A stretch of 64,000 nt of DNA from SZUA-1377 sp964622255 (GTDB taxonomy: Bacteria > Campylobacterota > Campylobacteria > Campylobacterales > QNZT01). The translations under genes were made by a program, and so were the position numbers. The DNA is taken from contig CAZUPK010000098.1 of the NCBI GenBank assembly GCA_964622255.1, forward strand, positions 36,140 to 100,139. The letters are read 5' to 3'. Shown in pieces: positions 1-7,005 of the stretch (position 1 is its first letter; every line of letters begins with the position of its first letter). The notes below the pieces were generated by a model that worked only from the letters and a program-made list of their open reading frames with translations, did no database searches and was not told where the DNA came from.

Positions 1-847
1 CAAACCTATCAACTATGGAGTTAGTTCCATACTTATCATAAAAGAGTCCTATTCCGGAGTGGTTTTGCCCTACACTTATGGCATCACAACCAAAGTTTTT
101 TGCAGCTAGTGCATCTAAAAAAACATTGTTATACCCTGCAAATATATAGGTATTTTCAAAGGGAACTATTAAGACTTTATTTTTTGGCAAAAAGTTATCT
201 GTGTAATATTTTAGTGCTTCATATCTAAGCTCATATGAAAATTTATCTTTTTTATATGGTTTAAGTAAAAATAGCACTATCATATCACTCTTTTCAAGGG
301 CATCTCTTATCATTCTTTCATGTCCCCTATGAAGAGGTTTTGCCGCCATCATAATAGCCGTTACTTTTTTAGCATTTACCAACTCTTTTTGTTTTTTTAT
401 AAGCCTTTTTATCTCTTTGACAAAAGTTGTATCAACCTCATACTCTCCACTTACAGCAAACTTTCCAAGTCTTCTTAAAGTGTCTTTTACTCCGGGATGA
501 GATGCATCAGTTGTAGCAAATATCTGTTCTACTCTTTTTAACCTATCTATCTTAAAAACTTCATCAACCTTTAGCTCACCACACTTTTTACCATCCTCTA
601 CTAAATCAACAATATCCCCACTTTTTAAAGATTCTAAAACTTTTGCATTTCTTTTTCCACTTGGAGCTAGAATAAAAGGGAAAGGGAAAAAGTGTCCTTT
701 GTAGGATGAAGTTTGTTCAACACTTTTTGACTCATTTTGATTCATCAACTTATCAACAGGTGACAAAATCCCCTCTTTAACTAAAGCAAGAGTTGCCAAA
801 GCTTCTTTATCTATATACAGAGCTTTATCTCTTTTTTGTGATCCCAT
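1..847 (-). CDS. sat: Sulfate adenylyltransferase-like protein (3' end outside window)
   Basis: I translated this by eye from the ATG at 845-847; about 282 residues are visible and the C-terminus runs off the left edge. ATP sulfurylase joins ATP and sulfate to adenosine phosphosulfate, or runs backwards in sulfur oxidisers. An N-terminal PUA-like half is followed by a nucleotidyltransferase half with the HRGH motif (family HxGH) near residue 178 and a GQNHSGIG segment near residue 267. The start overlaps the end of the upstream regulator gene by 23 bp in another frame, so the two are probably translationally coupled. The same neighbour order, with ispDF, occurs in Campylobacter jejuni (Cj1607-Cj1609). 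Whether it is a true sulfurylase cannot be settled from this fragment. Confidence 0.8.
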   Translation of the reverse strand, partial: MGSQKRDKALYIDKEALATLALVKEGILSPVDKLMNQNESKSVEQTSSYKGHFFPFPFILAPSGKRNAKVLESLKSGDIVDLVEDGKKCGELKVDEVFKIDRLKRVEQIFATTDASHPGVKDTLRRLGKFAVSGEYEVDTTFVKEIKRLIKKQKELVNAKKVTAIMMAAKPLHRGHERMIRDALEKSDMIVLFLLKPYKKDKFSYELRYEALKYYTDNFLPKNKVLIVPFENTYIFAGYNNVFLDALAAKNFGCDAISVGQNHSGIGLFYDKYGTNSIVDRF

Positions 848-1718
848 ACTTTTTTCGTTTCTCCCAAAGACTCTTTCTTGATATGCCAAGCTTCTTTGAG
901 AGTTCAGTATCTGGAAACTTACCTTGATATTTTAGTATCACATACTTTACATAATTTTCTATAGATAGAAGTTCCCCCTCTCTATCAAATAGACTCTCTT
1001 CATTTTTTATCTCTAAAGATTCTAACCCCTCTAAGCTCTCATACATATCTGTAGTTGAAAGTATAACTCTTCTTTTTTGAATAAGAGGTAAAACCTTAGA
1101 TTTTTCACTCCTTTGCAAGTTTTGAAAGTCTGTCAGATACACAAGTTCATTTGGATTTATCTTTTCAAGTTGTCTTAGAGCATCTTTATCTTCTAAAGAT
1201 ATAAAGGTAAAAGACTCATTAAATTCCTCTACATACTTAAAAACCATACTATCTGCTACCTTTTGACTACTTACCTTTAAAAGTATAGGAAACTCGGTAT
1301 TTTCATCAAGCTTCTTTACTATACTTTTTTTAAGAAGATGGTTAATATAATTTTTATATGTTTGATTCTCTTTTCTATATTGTATGTAGTCTTGAAGATG
1401 CTCCAACTTTCTAATCAACTCCTCTATCATAAAAGGTTTTAGTATATAGTCATTTGCTCCAGCTTTTAAAGGTGCTGTTACAGTATCGTTACTTACATAT
1501 GAGACCATAAGTATTATGATACTATTTTTGTAGTGTTCTATAATAGGATAAAAATTTTGCCCGGAGATATTCGTAGAAAGTAATACGGCATCAAAATCTC
1601 CACCCCTTAGGGCATCCTTTACACTCACTGCCAATTCACAACTATGTCCTAAATTGTTTAGCTTCGTAGAAATACTTTGTGCTAAATAAATCTCATTTTC
1701 AACTATCAATATCTTCAT
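825..1718 (-). CDS. cemR: Atypical orphan response regulator, HP1021/CemR family
   Basis: 297 residues: an N-terminal receiver fold (about 1-115), a middle domain without Walker motifs (about 140-245) and a C-terminal Fis-like helix-turn-helix (about 250-297, ending in a Lys-rich tail). The phospho-acceptor position in the DAVLLS strand is Ser48, not Asp, and the usual acidic pair is reduced to E7-N8-E9, so control by phosphorylation is unlikely. Homologues are HP1021 of Helicobacter pylori (redox response, competence, oriC control) and Cj1608/CemR (energy metabolism). H. pylori HP1021 is reported to sense redox through several cysteines; this protein has only Cys27. It lies between ispDF and sat, 7 bp after ispDF, exactly as in Campylobacter. 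Confidence 0.88.
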   Translation of the reverse strand: MKILIVENEIYLAQSISTKLNNLGHSCELAVSVKDALRGGDFDAVLLSTNISGQNFYPIIEHYKNSIIILMVSYVSNDTVTAPLKAGANDYILKPFMIEELIRKLEHLQDYIQYRKENQTYKNYINHLLKKSIVKKLDENTEFPILLKVSSQKVADSMVFKYVEEFNESFTFISLEDKDALRQLEKINPNELVYLTDFQNLQRSEKSKVLPLIQKRRVILSTTDMYESLEGLESLEIKNEESLFDREGELLSIENYVKYVILKYQGKFPDTELSKKLGISRKSLWEKRKKYGITKKR

Positions 1719-1725
1719 ACTAAAT

Positions 1726-2850
1726 TCACTTCCATCTATATATTTTTATCATCGAAGTAGCCCCTACAGCTACTCCTTCTTTTCGTCCAACAAATCCCAA
1801 CTTTTCAGTTGTTGTTGCTTTTACATTTACCCTTATGGGTTCTAGTCCTAAAATAGTTGCCAATGTTTTTTTCATCTTTTGTTTATATGGTGATAATTTT
1901 GGAATCTCGGCTTGGATAGTTATATCACAGTTTACTATCTCATAACCAACACTTTTTATAAACTTAACTACCCTCTTCAAAAGGATTTTAGAGTCTATCC
2001 CCTCATACTCTTTTTTAGTGTCTGGGAAAAGCTCTCCTATATCTCCCATACCTATAGCACCCAAAAGAGAGTCTATAAGTGCATGGATAGCTACATCACC
2101 ATCTGAGTGAGCTAAAAAACCAAACTCACTCTCAACTTTTACCCCGCAAAGATACATATCTTTGTCAAAACAAAACTGATGAACATCATATCCTGTTCCA
2201 ACAAAAAACTGCTCTTTGGGAGGTTTTAAGCAACCAAGCTCTTTTAAATCGGCAATATAAGTTATTTTTTTAGCAAAAGTGTTACCTTTTGTATAAAAAA
2301 TAGTTCCACCCAAACCTTTTATAGCCGAACTATCATCGGTAAAAAGCTTCTTTTGCTTTAGTGCCTCTTTTAAAATATCTGTTTTTGAAAGTTGAGGAGT
2401 TTGGATAAGTTTAACTTTTTCTCTATCGATAGTTTCTTCATCATATATAACTGTATCGGAAACATTTAGAGTTGGAACTATACACTCTGCCTTGTCGTGG
2501 TGAAAAATAATCTCATCTATCATCTCTTTTGTAACACAGGCTCTTGCAACATCACTAACTAAAACATAGGAAGTTTCTACTTTTTCTAAAGAGTTTTTTA
2601 GACTCTCTTGTCTGCTATCCCCACCAACTACATACTCAAACTCACTATCAAAGTTTTTCATATAGTTTATTTCCTCTTTTGAAGAGACTATAACTATCTT
2701 TTCAAAATCATAAAAAGTTTCAAATCTCTTAGCAACAAAGAGCCAAAGAGGTTTATCATCTACATATATCCACTGCTTTTTAACCGGAAAATCCTTTATA
2801 AATCTCGATGCAGTTCCGGCAGATAAAAGCACTAAAGTGATTTTGGGCAA
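1726..2850 (-). CDS. ispDF: Bifunctional IspD/IspF isoprenoid enzyme
   Basis: 374 residues. The N-terminal IspD domain (1-205) transfers CMP to methylerythritol 4-phosphate: nucleotide-binding loop LLSAGTASRF at 8-17, Lys24/25, and D100 in the VSDVAR segment. The C-terminal IspF domain (216-374) forms the cyclodiphosphate: metal ligands Asp222 and His224 in DVHQF, His256, and HSDGD at 248-252. The fusion is typical of alpha- and epsilonproteobacteria. The start is TTG at 2848-2850, with AAGGAC a few bases upstream. A long inverted repeat and a TGTTACA box lie upstream. It leads a three-gene operon with cemR and sat. Confidence 0.96.
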   Translation of the reverse strand: MPKITLVLLSAGTASRFIKDFPVKKQWIYVDDKPLWLFVAKRFETFYDFEKIVIVSSKEEINYMKNFDSEFEYVVGGDSRQESLKNSLEKVETSYVLVSDVARACVTKEMIDEIIFHHDKAECIVPTLNVSDTVIYDEETIDREKVKLIQTPQLSKTDILKEALKQKKLFTDDSSAIKGLGGTIFYTKGNTFAKKITYIADLKELGCLKPPKEQFFVGTGYDVHQFCFDKDMYLCGVKVESEFGFLAHSDGDVAIHALIDSLLGAIGMGDIGELFPDTKKEYEGIDSKILLKRVVKFIKSVGYEIVNCDITIQAEIPKLSPYKQKMKKTLATILGLEPIRVNVKATTTEKLGFVGRKEGVAVGATSMIKIYRWK

Positions 2851-2866
2851 TGTTTGTCCTTTTAAG

Positions 2867-2920
2867 TTAAGTTAAGTTTTGTTTAAGTATTTTAACATAC
2901 TTAAATAAAACTTGACTTAA
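2867..2920. repeat. 24-bp inverted repeat upstream of ispDF
   Basis: Left arm 2867-2890 and right arm 2897-2920 are reverse complements with two mismatches, separated by six bases (TTTAAC). On the minus strand the centre reads TATGTTAAAAT and could contain the ispDF -10 element, so the palindrome may be an operator or an mRNA hairpin ahead of the TTG start. It is A/T-rich with no U-run following, so a simple terminator is less likely. A TGTTACA heptamer at 2925-2931 lies just beyond the right arm. Confidence 0.6.
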
Positions 2921-2934
2921 AAAGTGTTACAATT

Positions 2935-3348
2935 TTATACACTTTTAGTAACTTTTAACATCATTTTTTTCCAATCCCTATCAAAAACCTTTTTTATAAA
3001 GCCCTCTCTATGAGGGAGCAGACATGCTCCACAGTCTTGATGTATTACAGCAAAACTCTCTAACTTTCTGCCATCTTTTGCATCTATAGAACAACTACTT
3101 TTATAAATGGGTTCACTATCGTCAAAACGAAAATGCGGACATCCGCAGAGATAGCAGTTTAAAACTTCCATATCGTGACACTTTTTATTTTTTTCATAAA
3201 GAGGACAAAAATCTCTCTCATTTTTTACCATATTTTCAAATCTAAAATACTCTATAATCTCATCATCACTCAAATCTTTTAACTTATCAACTATTTTTTT
3301 ATGCTTTTTTGTATGAGTTTTAAACCACTCAAGATAACCCACTTGCAA
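2935..3348 (-). CDS. Cys-rich small-domain protein linked to cobalamin genes
   Basis: 137 residues with eight cysteines: C48, C57, C65, C68, C70, C86, C106 and C109. The segments NCYLCGCPHF and DCGACLLPH match the spacing of the cysteine-rich small domain (PF04071), a presumed metal-binding module often found next to cobalamin biosynthesis genes; that assignment is from memory of the family. The first 40 residues form a helical, charged extension. The start overlaps the end of cobS by 20 bp, so the two are co-translated. The biochemical role is unknown; metal handling or a redox role in the cobamide pathway is inference. Confidence 0.7.
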   Translation of the reverse strand: MQVGYLEWFKTHTKKHKKIVDKLKDLSDDEIIEYFRFENMVKNERDFCPLYEKNKKCHDMEVLNCYLCGCPHFRFDDSEPIYKSSCSIDAKDGRKLESFAVIHQDCGACLLPHREGFIKKVFDRDWKKMMLKVTKSV

Positions 3349-4033
3349 CTCCTAAAACTAAAACTATCTCAACACTTTCCAAAACAAAGCCCAAAACATC
3401 GCCATTTTTAAATCCAAGCCTCTTTTCAACCAAAAAGCTAACTAAAAAAGGTATCGCTAAAAGGTAGATATACTTTATAAATAAAACTCCCCAAAAGATA
3501 AACACATATCTACTTAGTGAAGCTTTTAACTTTTCTAAAAAAGAGGATTTAAACTCTCCAAAATATATCAAAAATAAAAGCCCAACTCTTGAAAAGGTTA
3601 TTATCACAATAAGCTCTAAAAACTTTCTATGCAAAAGTAAAAAACTAACTCCCGCCACCTTTAAAATAAGATATGAAACTCCCCATAAAACTCCTATAGC
3701 CCCAACCGTAGGCTCTTTTATAACTTTATAAGCATCTTTTCCACTAAGCTTGGCATAGATACTATCTACAACATCTACCACAGCTTCTAAGTGTAAAAAT
3801 CCAGTTAAAAAAAGAGGTAAAAGTGCTGAAACTATGGCAAAAAGTATATTTGGAAAGAGATAGTATGGAAGTAAACTAATACTTCCTATTACAACTCCAA
3901 CAAGTGGTAAAAATAAAAGCATATAGTTTAAGACCTCTTTTTTTTCAAGGTTATCACTACTTTTAAAAGTTACAGGTAAAACAGTAAAATAGCTAAATGC
4001 AAACTTTAAACCAAGATATAACTTTTTAAACAT
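3329..4033 (-). CDS. cobS: Adenosylcobinamide-GDP ribazoletransferase CobS
   Basis: 234 residues, a polytopic inner-membrane enzyme that joins adenosylcobinamide-GDP and alpha-ribazole in the last stage of cobalamin synthesis. The diagnostic region is LTGFLHLEAVVDVVDS (76-91): it keeps the two aspartates (D87, D90), while the first family Asp-Gly is Glu-Ala here. A GAIGVLWG segment follows, and several hydrophobic helices fill both halves. It starts immediately after the HicB-like stop codon and overlaps the Cys-rich gene downstream. Other cobalamin genes lie at 43974-48971. Confidence 0.9.
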   Translation of the reverse strand: MFKKLYLGLKFAFSYFTVLPVTFKSSDNLEKKEVLNYMLLFLPLVGVVIGSISLLPYYLFPNILFAIVSALLPLFLTGFLHLEAVVDVVDSIYAKLSGKDAYKVIKEPTVGAIGVLWGVSYLILKVAGVSFLLLHRKFLELIVIITFSRVGLLFLIYFGEFKSSFLEKLKASLSRYVFIFWGVLFIKYIYLLAIPFLVSFLVEKRLGFKNGDVLGFVLESVEIVLVLGVASGLS

Positions 4034-4219
4034 CTACTTTTTGACTATCTTTTTAAATTCTTCTCCAGCTTCTAAACATAGTTTTATAACCTCTTTTATC
4101 CTAGCCATAAGTTCATCTAAGAACTTTACTTGGGTATGACAACCTCTTAGACTTGGAATACTACCTATATAAAAACCATCCCCATTTCTTTCCATAACAA
4201 CTTCAAACTCTCTTTTCAT
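4034..4219 (-). CDS. Orphan HicB-like antitoxin
   Basis: 61 residues from the ATG at 4217-4219, chosen because AAGGA lies 8 bases upstream; a longer form from GTG at 4264 (76 residues) has no good ribosome site. The strand order FEVVMERNGDGFYIGSIPSL followed by RGCHTQ and a C-terminal helix matches the HicB fold, which inhibits the HicA mRNA interferase. No HicA-like ORF is seen on either side, so this is a solitary HicB. The stop abuts the cobS start. A perfect 11-bp inverted repeat at 4301-4324 upstream could be its operator. Confidence 0.75.
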   Translation of the reverse strand: MKREFEVVMERNGDGFYIGSIPSLRGCHTQVKFLDELMARIKEVIKLCLEAGEEFKKIVKK

Positions 4220-4300
4220 CACATATTCCTTAAGAACTTCTTTAGCCATAATCAATTTAGACACCGTATAATAACACTTTCAATCTTATTTGAAAACTCT

Positions 4301-4324
4301 TTTTGAAATTTGAAAATTTCAAAA
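4301..4324. repeat. Perfect 11-bp inverted repeat upstream of the HicB-like gene
   Basis: Arm TTTTGAAATTT (4301-4311), two-base spacer, arm AAATTTCAAAA (4314-4324). It lies upstream of a plausible minus-strand promoter (TATTATAC-like, around 4264-4275) and 82 bp before the preferred HicB start. HicB proteins usually autoregulate, so an operator is possible, but this is inference. A/T palindromes are common at this base composition. Confidence 0.45.
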
Positions 4325-4504
4325 GAGCTAGATAGATTTCACGGTAAAAGATAAAATAAATAGGGAAAAACCTATCTATGTGAAATAATAGCAAAAAAAT
4401 GGATGAAAGTAAAATATTTAAAGATAATGAAACAAAAAGCTCTTATGTCCATAAATTCAAAAGCACTCACAGATAGGTTTTACAATATGTTATAATTATT
4501 TTGT

Positions 4505-4640
4505 AGAGTTGGGACATCAACTCTAGCAGGAGAAGTTGTAAGAGTTACATTAGTAGCCTGACTTTGTTGATAGCTGAATCCATTTACCTATTGCAGGGGG
4601 GGGAAAAATCCCCTTGCTTTAGCCATGGGGATATGTTAAT
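4505..4640 (+). mobile_element. Relic of an IS200/IS605-family right end
   Basis: Codons at 4505-4561 read RVGTSTLAGEVVRVTLVA then stop, resembling the C-terminal tail of an IS605 OrfB/TnpB protein. Some 50 bp on, CCCC-TTGCTTTAGCCAT-GGGG (4610-4630) resembles the subterminal hairpin at the right end of such elements, followed by ATATGTTAATGA. The rest of tnpB is absent (in-frame stop just upstream) and no tnpA is seen. The region also corresponds to where a tnpB guide RNA would end. Assignment is from pattern memory. Confidence 0.45.
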
Positions 4641-4644
4641 GACC

Positions 4645-4718
4645 ACGACAGTAGTTTAGTTGGTTAGAATACTGTTTTGTTATATTTGGCACGAGTTCGA
4701 GTCTTGTTTGCCGTGCCA
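4645..4718 (+). pseudogene. Degenerate tRNA-like sequence
   Basis: Acceptor 5' strand ACGACAG (4645-4651) pairs with TTGCCGT (4708-4714) with one mismatch and one wobble, followed by G and an encoded CCA (4716-4718). The D-arm core AGTTGGTTA and a T-arm (ACGAG, loop TTCGAGT, CTTGT; 4691-4707) are clear. The anticodon stem does not pair and only 19 bases lie between position 26 and the T-stem, about three too few. The loop TTGTTAT would give anticodon GTT. It looks like a decayed tRNA, perhaps of Asp type, beside the IS relic. Confidence 0.5.
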
Positions 4719-4720
4719 TT

Positions 4721-5131
4721 TTATTTTATCTTTAAATCATCTTTCATTATTTCAAAAAGATCTTCTATTATCTCTTTTGTAACATCGTTATGAAAATCTC
4801 TTTGTATAAAATATATTTTTTTAAATGCTTTTTTTACTGTTATCCTTACATATCCATCATAACTTGCTTCATAAGCTGGAGTTAGCGGATTGTTGCAGTG
4901 TTGAGGATATTTTGAAGATTCTACAACGATAGTGTAGGGAGATTTTGATAGTTTTATATCTGCTTCTTTTGCTGCTTTTAAGGTCAAGAGTTTTAAGTTT
5001 TTGTCAGTAGCTAAAAGAGTAAAAAAGTGAAGTTTTCCAACTTCCTCTTTTTGTAAAACTCTTTTAAAAGTTTTATCTTCACTACAACCAAAAATAAGTA
5101 GTAGTAAAGAAAATAAAAAACCTTTTAACAT
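4721..5131 (-). CDS. Small lipoprotein of unknown function
   Basis: 136 residues from the ATG at 5129-5131. That ATG is chosen because it overlaps the upstream stop codon (ATGTTAA) and gives a clean lipoprotein signal: positive start MLK, hydrophobic stretch, lipobox LIFGC. An ATG at 5149 is possible but puts the charged residues oddly. The mature part has about 110 residues of mixed alpha/beta character with one further Cys in the SSKYPQHCNN segment. It follows the 129-residue gene in a probable two-gene operon. No family recognised. Confidence 0.7.
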   Translation of the reverse strand: MLKGFLFSLLLLIFGCSEDKTFKRVLQKEEVGKLHFFTLLATDKNLKLLTLKAAKEADIKLSKSPYTIVVESSKYPQHCNNPLTPAYEASYDGYVRITVKKAFKKIYFIQRDFHNDVTKEIIEDLFEIMKDDLKIK

Positions 5132-5514
5132 TTTAGTGCTTTTGCCCATTCTTCCATAGTTTTGTGTCCTTGTTCACTTGGTGCTTCCATAAACTCTATG
5201 ATAAAGCTATCTTCCATCTCGCAAATACCAATACTCCTTGGTCTAACAGCAGCAGCTTTTGTTGTAGGTATTTCTTTACCAAAACAAAAAATGATATTTT
5301 GGACATCTTTTATTTCCGGATTTATAGTATGTTCCGGAAGAGACTTTGTATGAGAGTAATGATCAAAAGTTGCTATAAATGTTGCAACCGGATGAGCATC
5401 TATTTTTTCTTTAAAATACTCTATAAACTCTTTTACAGAAGTTTGTTTTACTTCATCTTTTTTTAACTCCAGTGTCCAAACTGGATATTTTTCTTTAAAT
5501 GTTGATTGTGTCAT
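5125..5514 (-). CDS. Conserved small cytoplasmic protein, unknown function
   Basis: 129 residues without signal peptide or membrane helix. It contains VATFIATFDHYSHTKSL, a QNIIFCFGKEIPTTKAAAVRPRSIGICE strand region and EFMEAPSEQGHKTMEEW near the C-terminus. I recognise the type as a conserved epsilonproteobacterial hypothetical but cannot name a function. A ribosome site (AAGGGGAAGA) precedes the ATG. The stop overlaps the lipoprotein start by 7 bp, so the two are translationally coupled. Confidence 0.7.
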   Translation of the reverse strand: MTQSTFKEKYPVWTLELKKDEVKQTSVKEFIEYFKEKIDAHPVATFIATFDHYSHTKSLPEHTINPEIKDVQNIIFCFGKEIPTTKAAAVRPRSIGICEMEDSFIIEFMEAPSEQGHKTMEEWAKALKC

Positions 5515-5554
5515 AATCTTCCCCTTATTTATAAAATAAGAAGAGATTATACTA

Positions 5555-7003
5555 TTAATTCTTTAAGAAATAGCTCTCAATACCGTCTGCAAAACCTTTT
5601 GCTATGCGATTTTGGTAGAAAGGGTTAAAAAGTCTTTTAGCCTCTGTTGGGTTTGTTATATATCCAACTTCAACTAAGACTGCAGGCATACCAGCTCCAA
5701 CTAGCACCCAAAATGGAGCAGGGCGAACACCTCCGTCTTTTATGTCATTATATTTTTCTCTTAGACTTTTAAGTATATTTGCCTGTATATCTATGGCTAA
5801 TTTGTTTGATTGGATGATTTTTTCACGATTTAAAAAGTTTAGTAGAGTATTTTTTGAAAGGATATCCATATTTATCAAAGAGGCGCGATTTTCTTTTTCT
5901 GCAACTTTTTTTGCTCTTTGACTTCTTGCAGGAGATAGATAGAAAGTCTCTATACCCTTTAGAGTAAATTTTTTTCTTCCCTCTATGGCATTTGCATGGA
6001 TGGAGATAAAAAGATCGGCTTTTTTTACATTTGCAAAGTGAGTTCTATCTTTTAAGTCTATAAATTTATCTCTACTTCTTGTCATATATACCCTATATCC
6101 TCTTTTTGTGAGTATTTTTTTCAATTTCAGTGCTATGGATAGGACAGCCTTTTTTTCTTGAAGTCTATTGTAACCTACTGCACCGCTATCTTTTCCTCCA
6201 TGTCCTGGATCTATGACTATGGATTTTGAGTATTTTTGGATTTTTTTGTAACTTCTGTTATTAAATAACTCTTTTATCTTAAATCTCCTTTTAGTTACAA
6301 TCTTCTTGCTAGATATCGTGTTTGATTTTAGGTTTGCTATATGAATAATGAGTTTATTGTCTTTAACAAATGCAGATGATTTGATATTTTTACTGTCTTC
6401 TAAAACCAATCTAATCTTATCTTTAGAGTTTTGAGATAGTTGAACTCTTTTAAGTCCATATATATTTATATTGGTATTTATATTTTTGGGAAGTATTGCT
6501 TTTATATCATACATATCTTTGTATCTTTTATTGAAATTTAATTCAAAAAAAAGTACATCAGTATAGTTTATGTTTTTGTTAAATGTTATCTTTATCTCAT
6601 CTTGATTTACTGAAATATCTTTTACATATGTATCTGTTTTCTTCTTTTTCATAAACTCTTCTAAAGGTTTTACTTTATTTTTTTTAGTTTTAGTTATCCT
6701 TGATTTTGGCTTGTATGCTTTTTCTATAAAATGATATGAAGCATACTCCTTCTCATATGTAGAAGCATCCATACCGAGGAGATGTTTGCATCTTATAAGC
6801 CCTTTCAAAGCATACTTTAAAGCATCTTTATCACTGTTTATAACTGCTTCAATATACACTTTTTCCAAATTATGCATAATAACGATGGTTTGATTTTTAG
6901 AGACAAAAGGTATCTTTCTATATAAAGATATTGCCTCTTGACTCAGAGCAGAAGCAAATAAAACTGTTACAAACAAGGCAATCAAAAAGATTATTTTTTT
7001 AAT
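5555..7003 (-). CDS. amiC: N-acetylmuramoyl-L-alanine amidase (AmiC type)
   Basis: A periplasmic zinc amidase that cleaves the peptide from muramic acid during cell separation. Numbered from the TTG at 6985 (476 residues), an AMIN-like beta domain spans about 125-220 and the Amidase_3 domain about 253-475, with zinc/catalytic residues H262 (DPGHGG), E277, H330 (SIHANA) and E439 (VEVGY). The only good ribosome site, GGAG at 7011-7014, sits 7 bases before an in-frame ATT (7001-7003). Starting there adds a basic MKKIIFL head and completes a signal peptide, so ATT is proposed as start. It follows the nitronate monooxygenase gene directly. Confidence 0.88.
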   Translation of the reverse strand: MKKIIFLIALFVTVLFASALSQEAISLYRKIPFVSKNQTIVIMHNLEKVYIEAVINSDKDALKYALKGLIRCKHLLGMDASTYEKEYASYHFIEKAYKPKSRITKTKKNKVKPLEEFMKKKKTDTYVKDISVNQDEIKITFNKNINYTDVLFFELNFNKRYKDMYDIKAILPKNINTNINIYGLKRVQLSQNSKDKIRLVLEDSKNIKSSAFVKDNKLIIHIANLKSNTISSKKIVTKRRFKIKELFNNRSYKKIQKYSKSIVIDPGHGGKDSGAVGYNRLQEKKAVLSIALKLKKILTKRGYRVYMTRSRDKFIDLKDRTHFANVKKADLFISIHANAIEGRKKFTLKGIETFYLSPARSQRAKKVAEKENRASLINMDILSKNTLLNFLNREKIIQSNKLAIDIQANILKSLREKYNDIKDGGVRPAPFWVLVGAGMPAVLVEVGYITNPTEAKRLFNPFYQNRIAKGFADGIESYFLKN

Positions 7004-7005
7004 AA

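Larger units (their letters stand above)
4265..4720. other. Intergenic scar region without intact genes
   Basis: 456 bp between the HicB-like gene and a lipoprotein gene. It holds, in order: the HicB promoter and inverted repeat; a small TAGG/CCTA hairpin (4361-4376); an open stretch with no recognised product; an IS200/IS605-like right-end relic (4505-4640) with a run of eight G (4596-4603); and a degenerate tRNA-like sequence (4645-4718). No complete ORF is supportable. Confidence 0.7.

Noticed and set aside
5164..5466. Plus-strand ORF of 100 codons
   Set aside because: It lies opposite the 129-residue gene, has no ribosome site, and its composition (runs of Phe, Tyr, Cys) is that of an antisense shadow.
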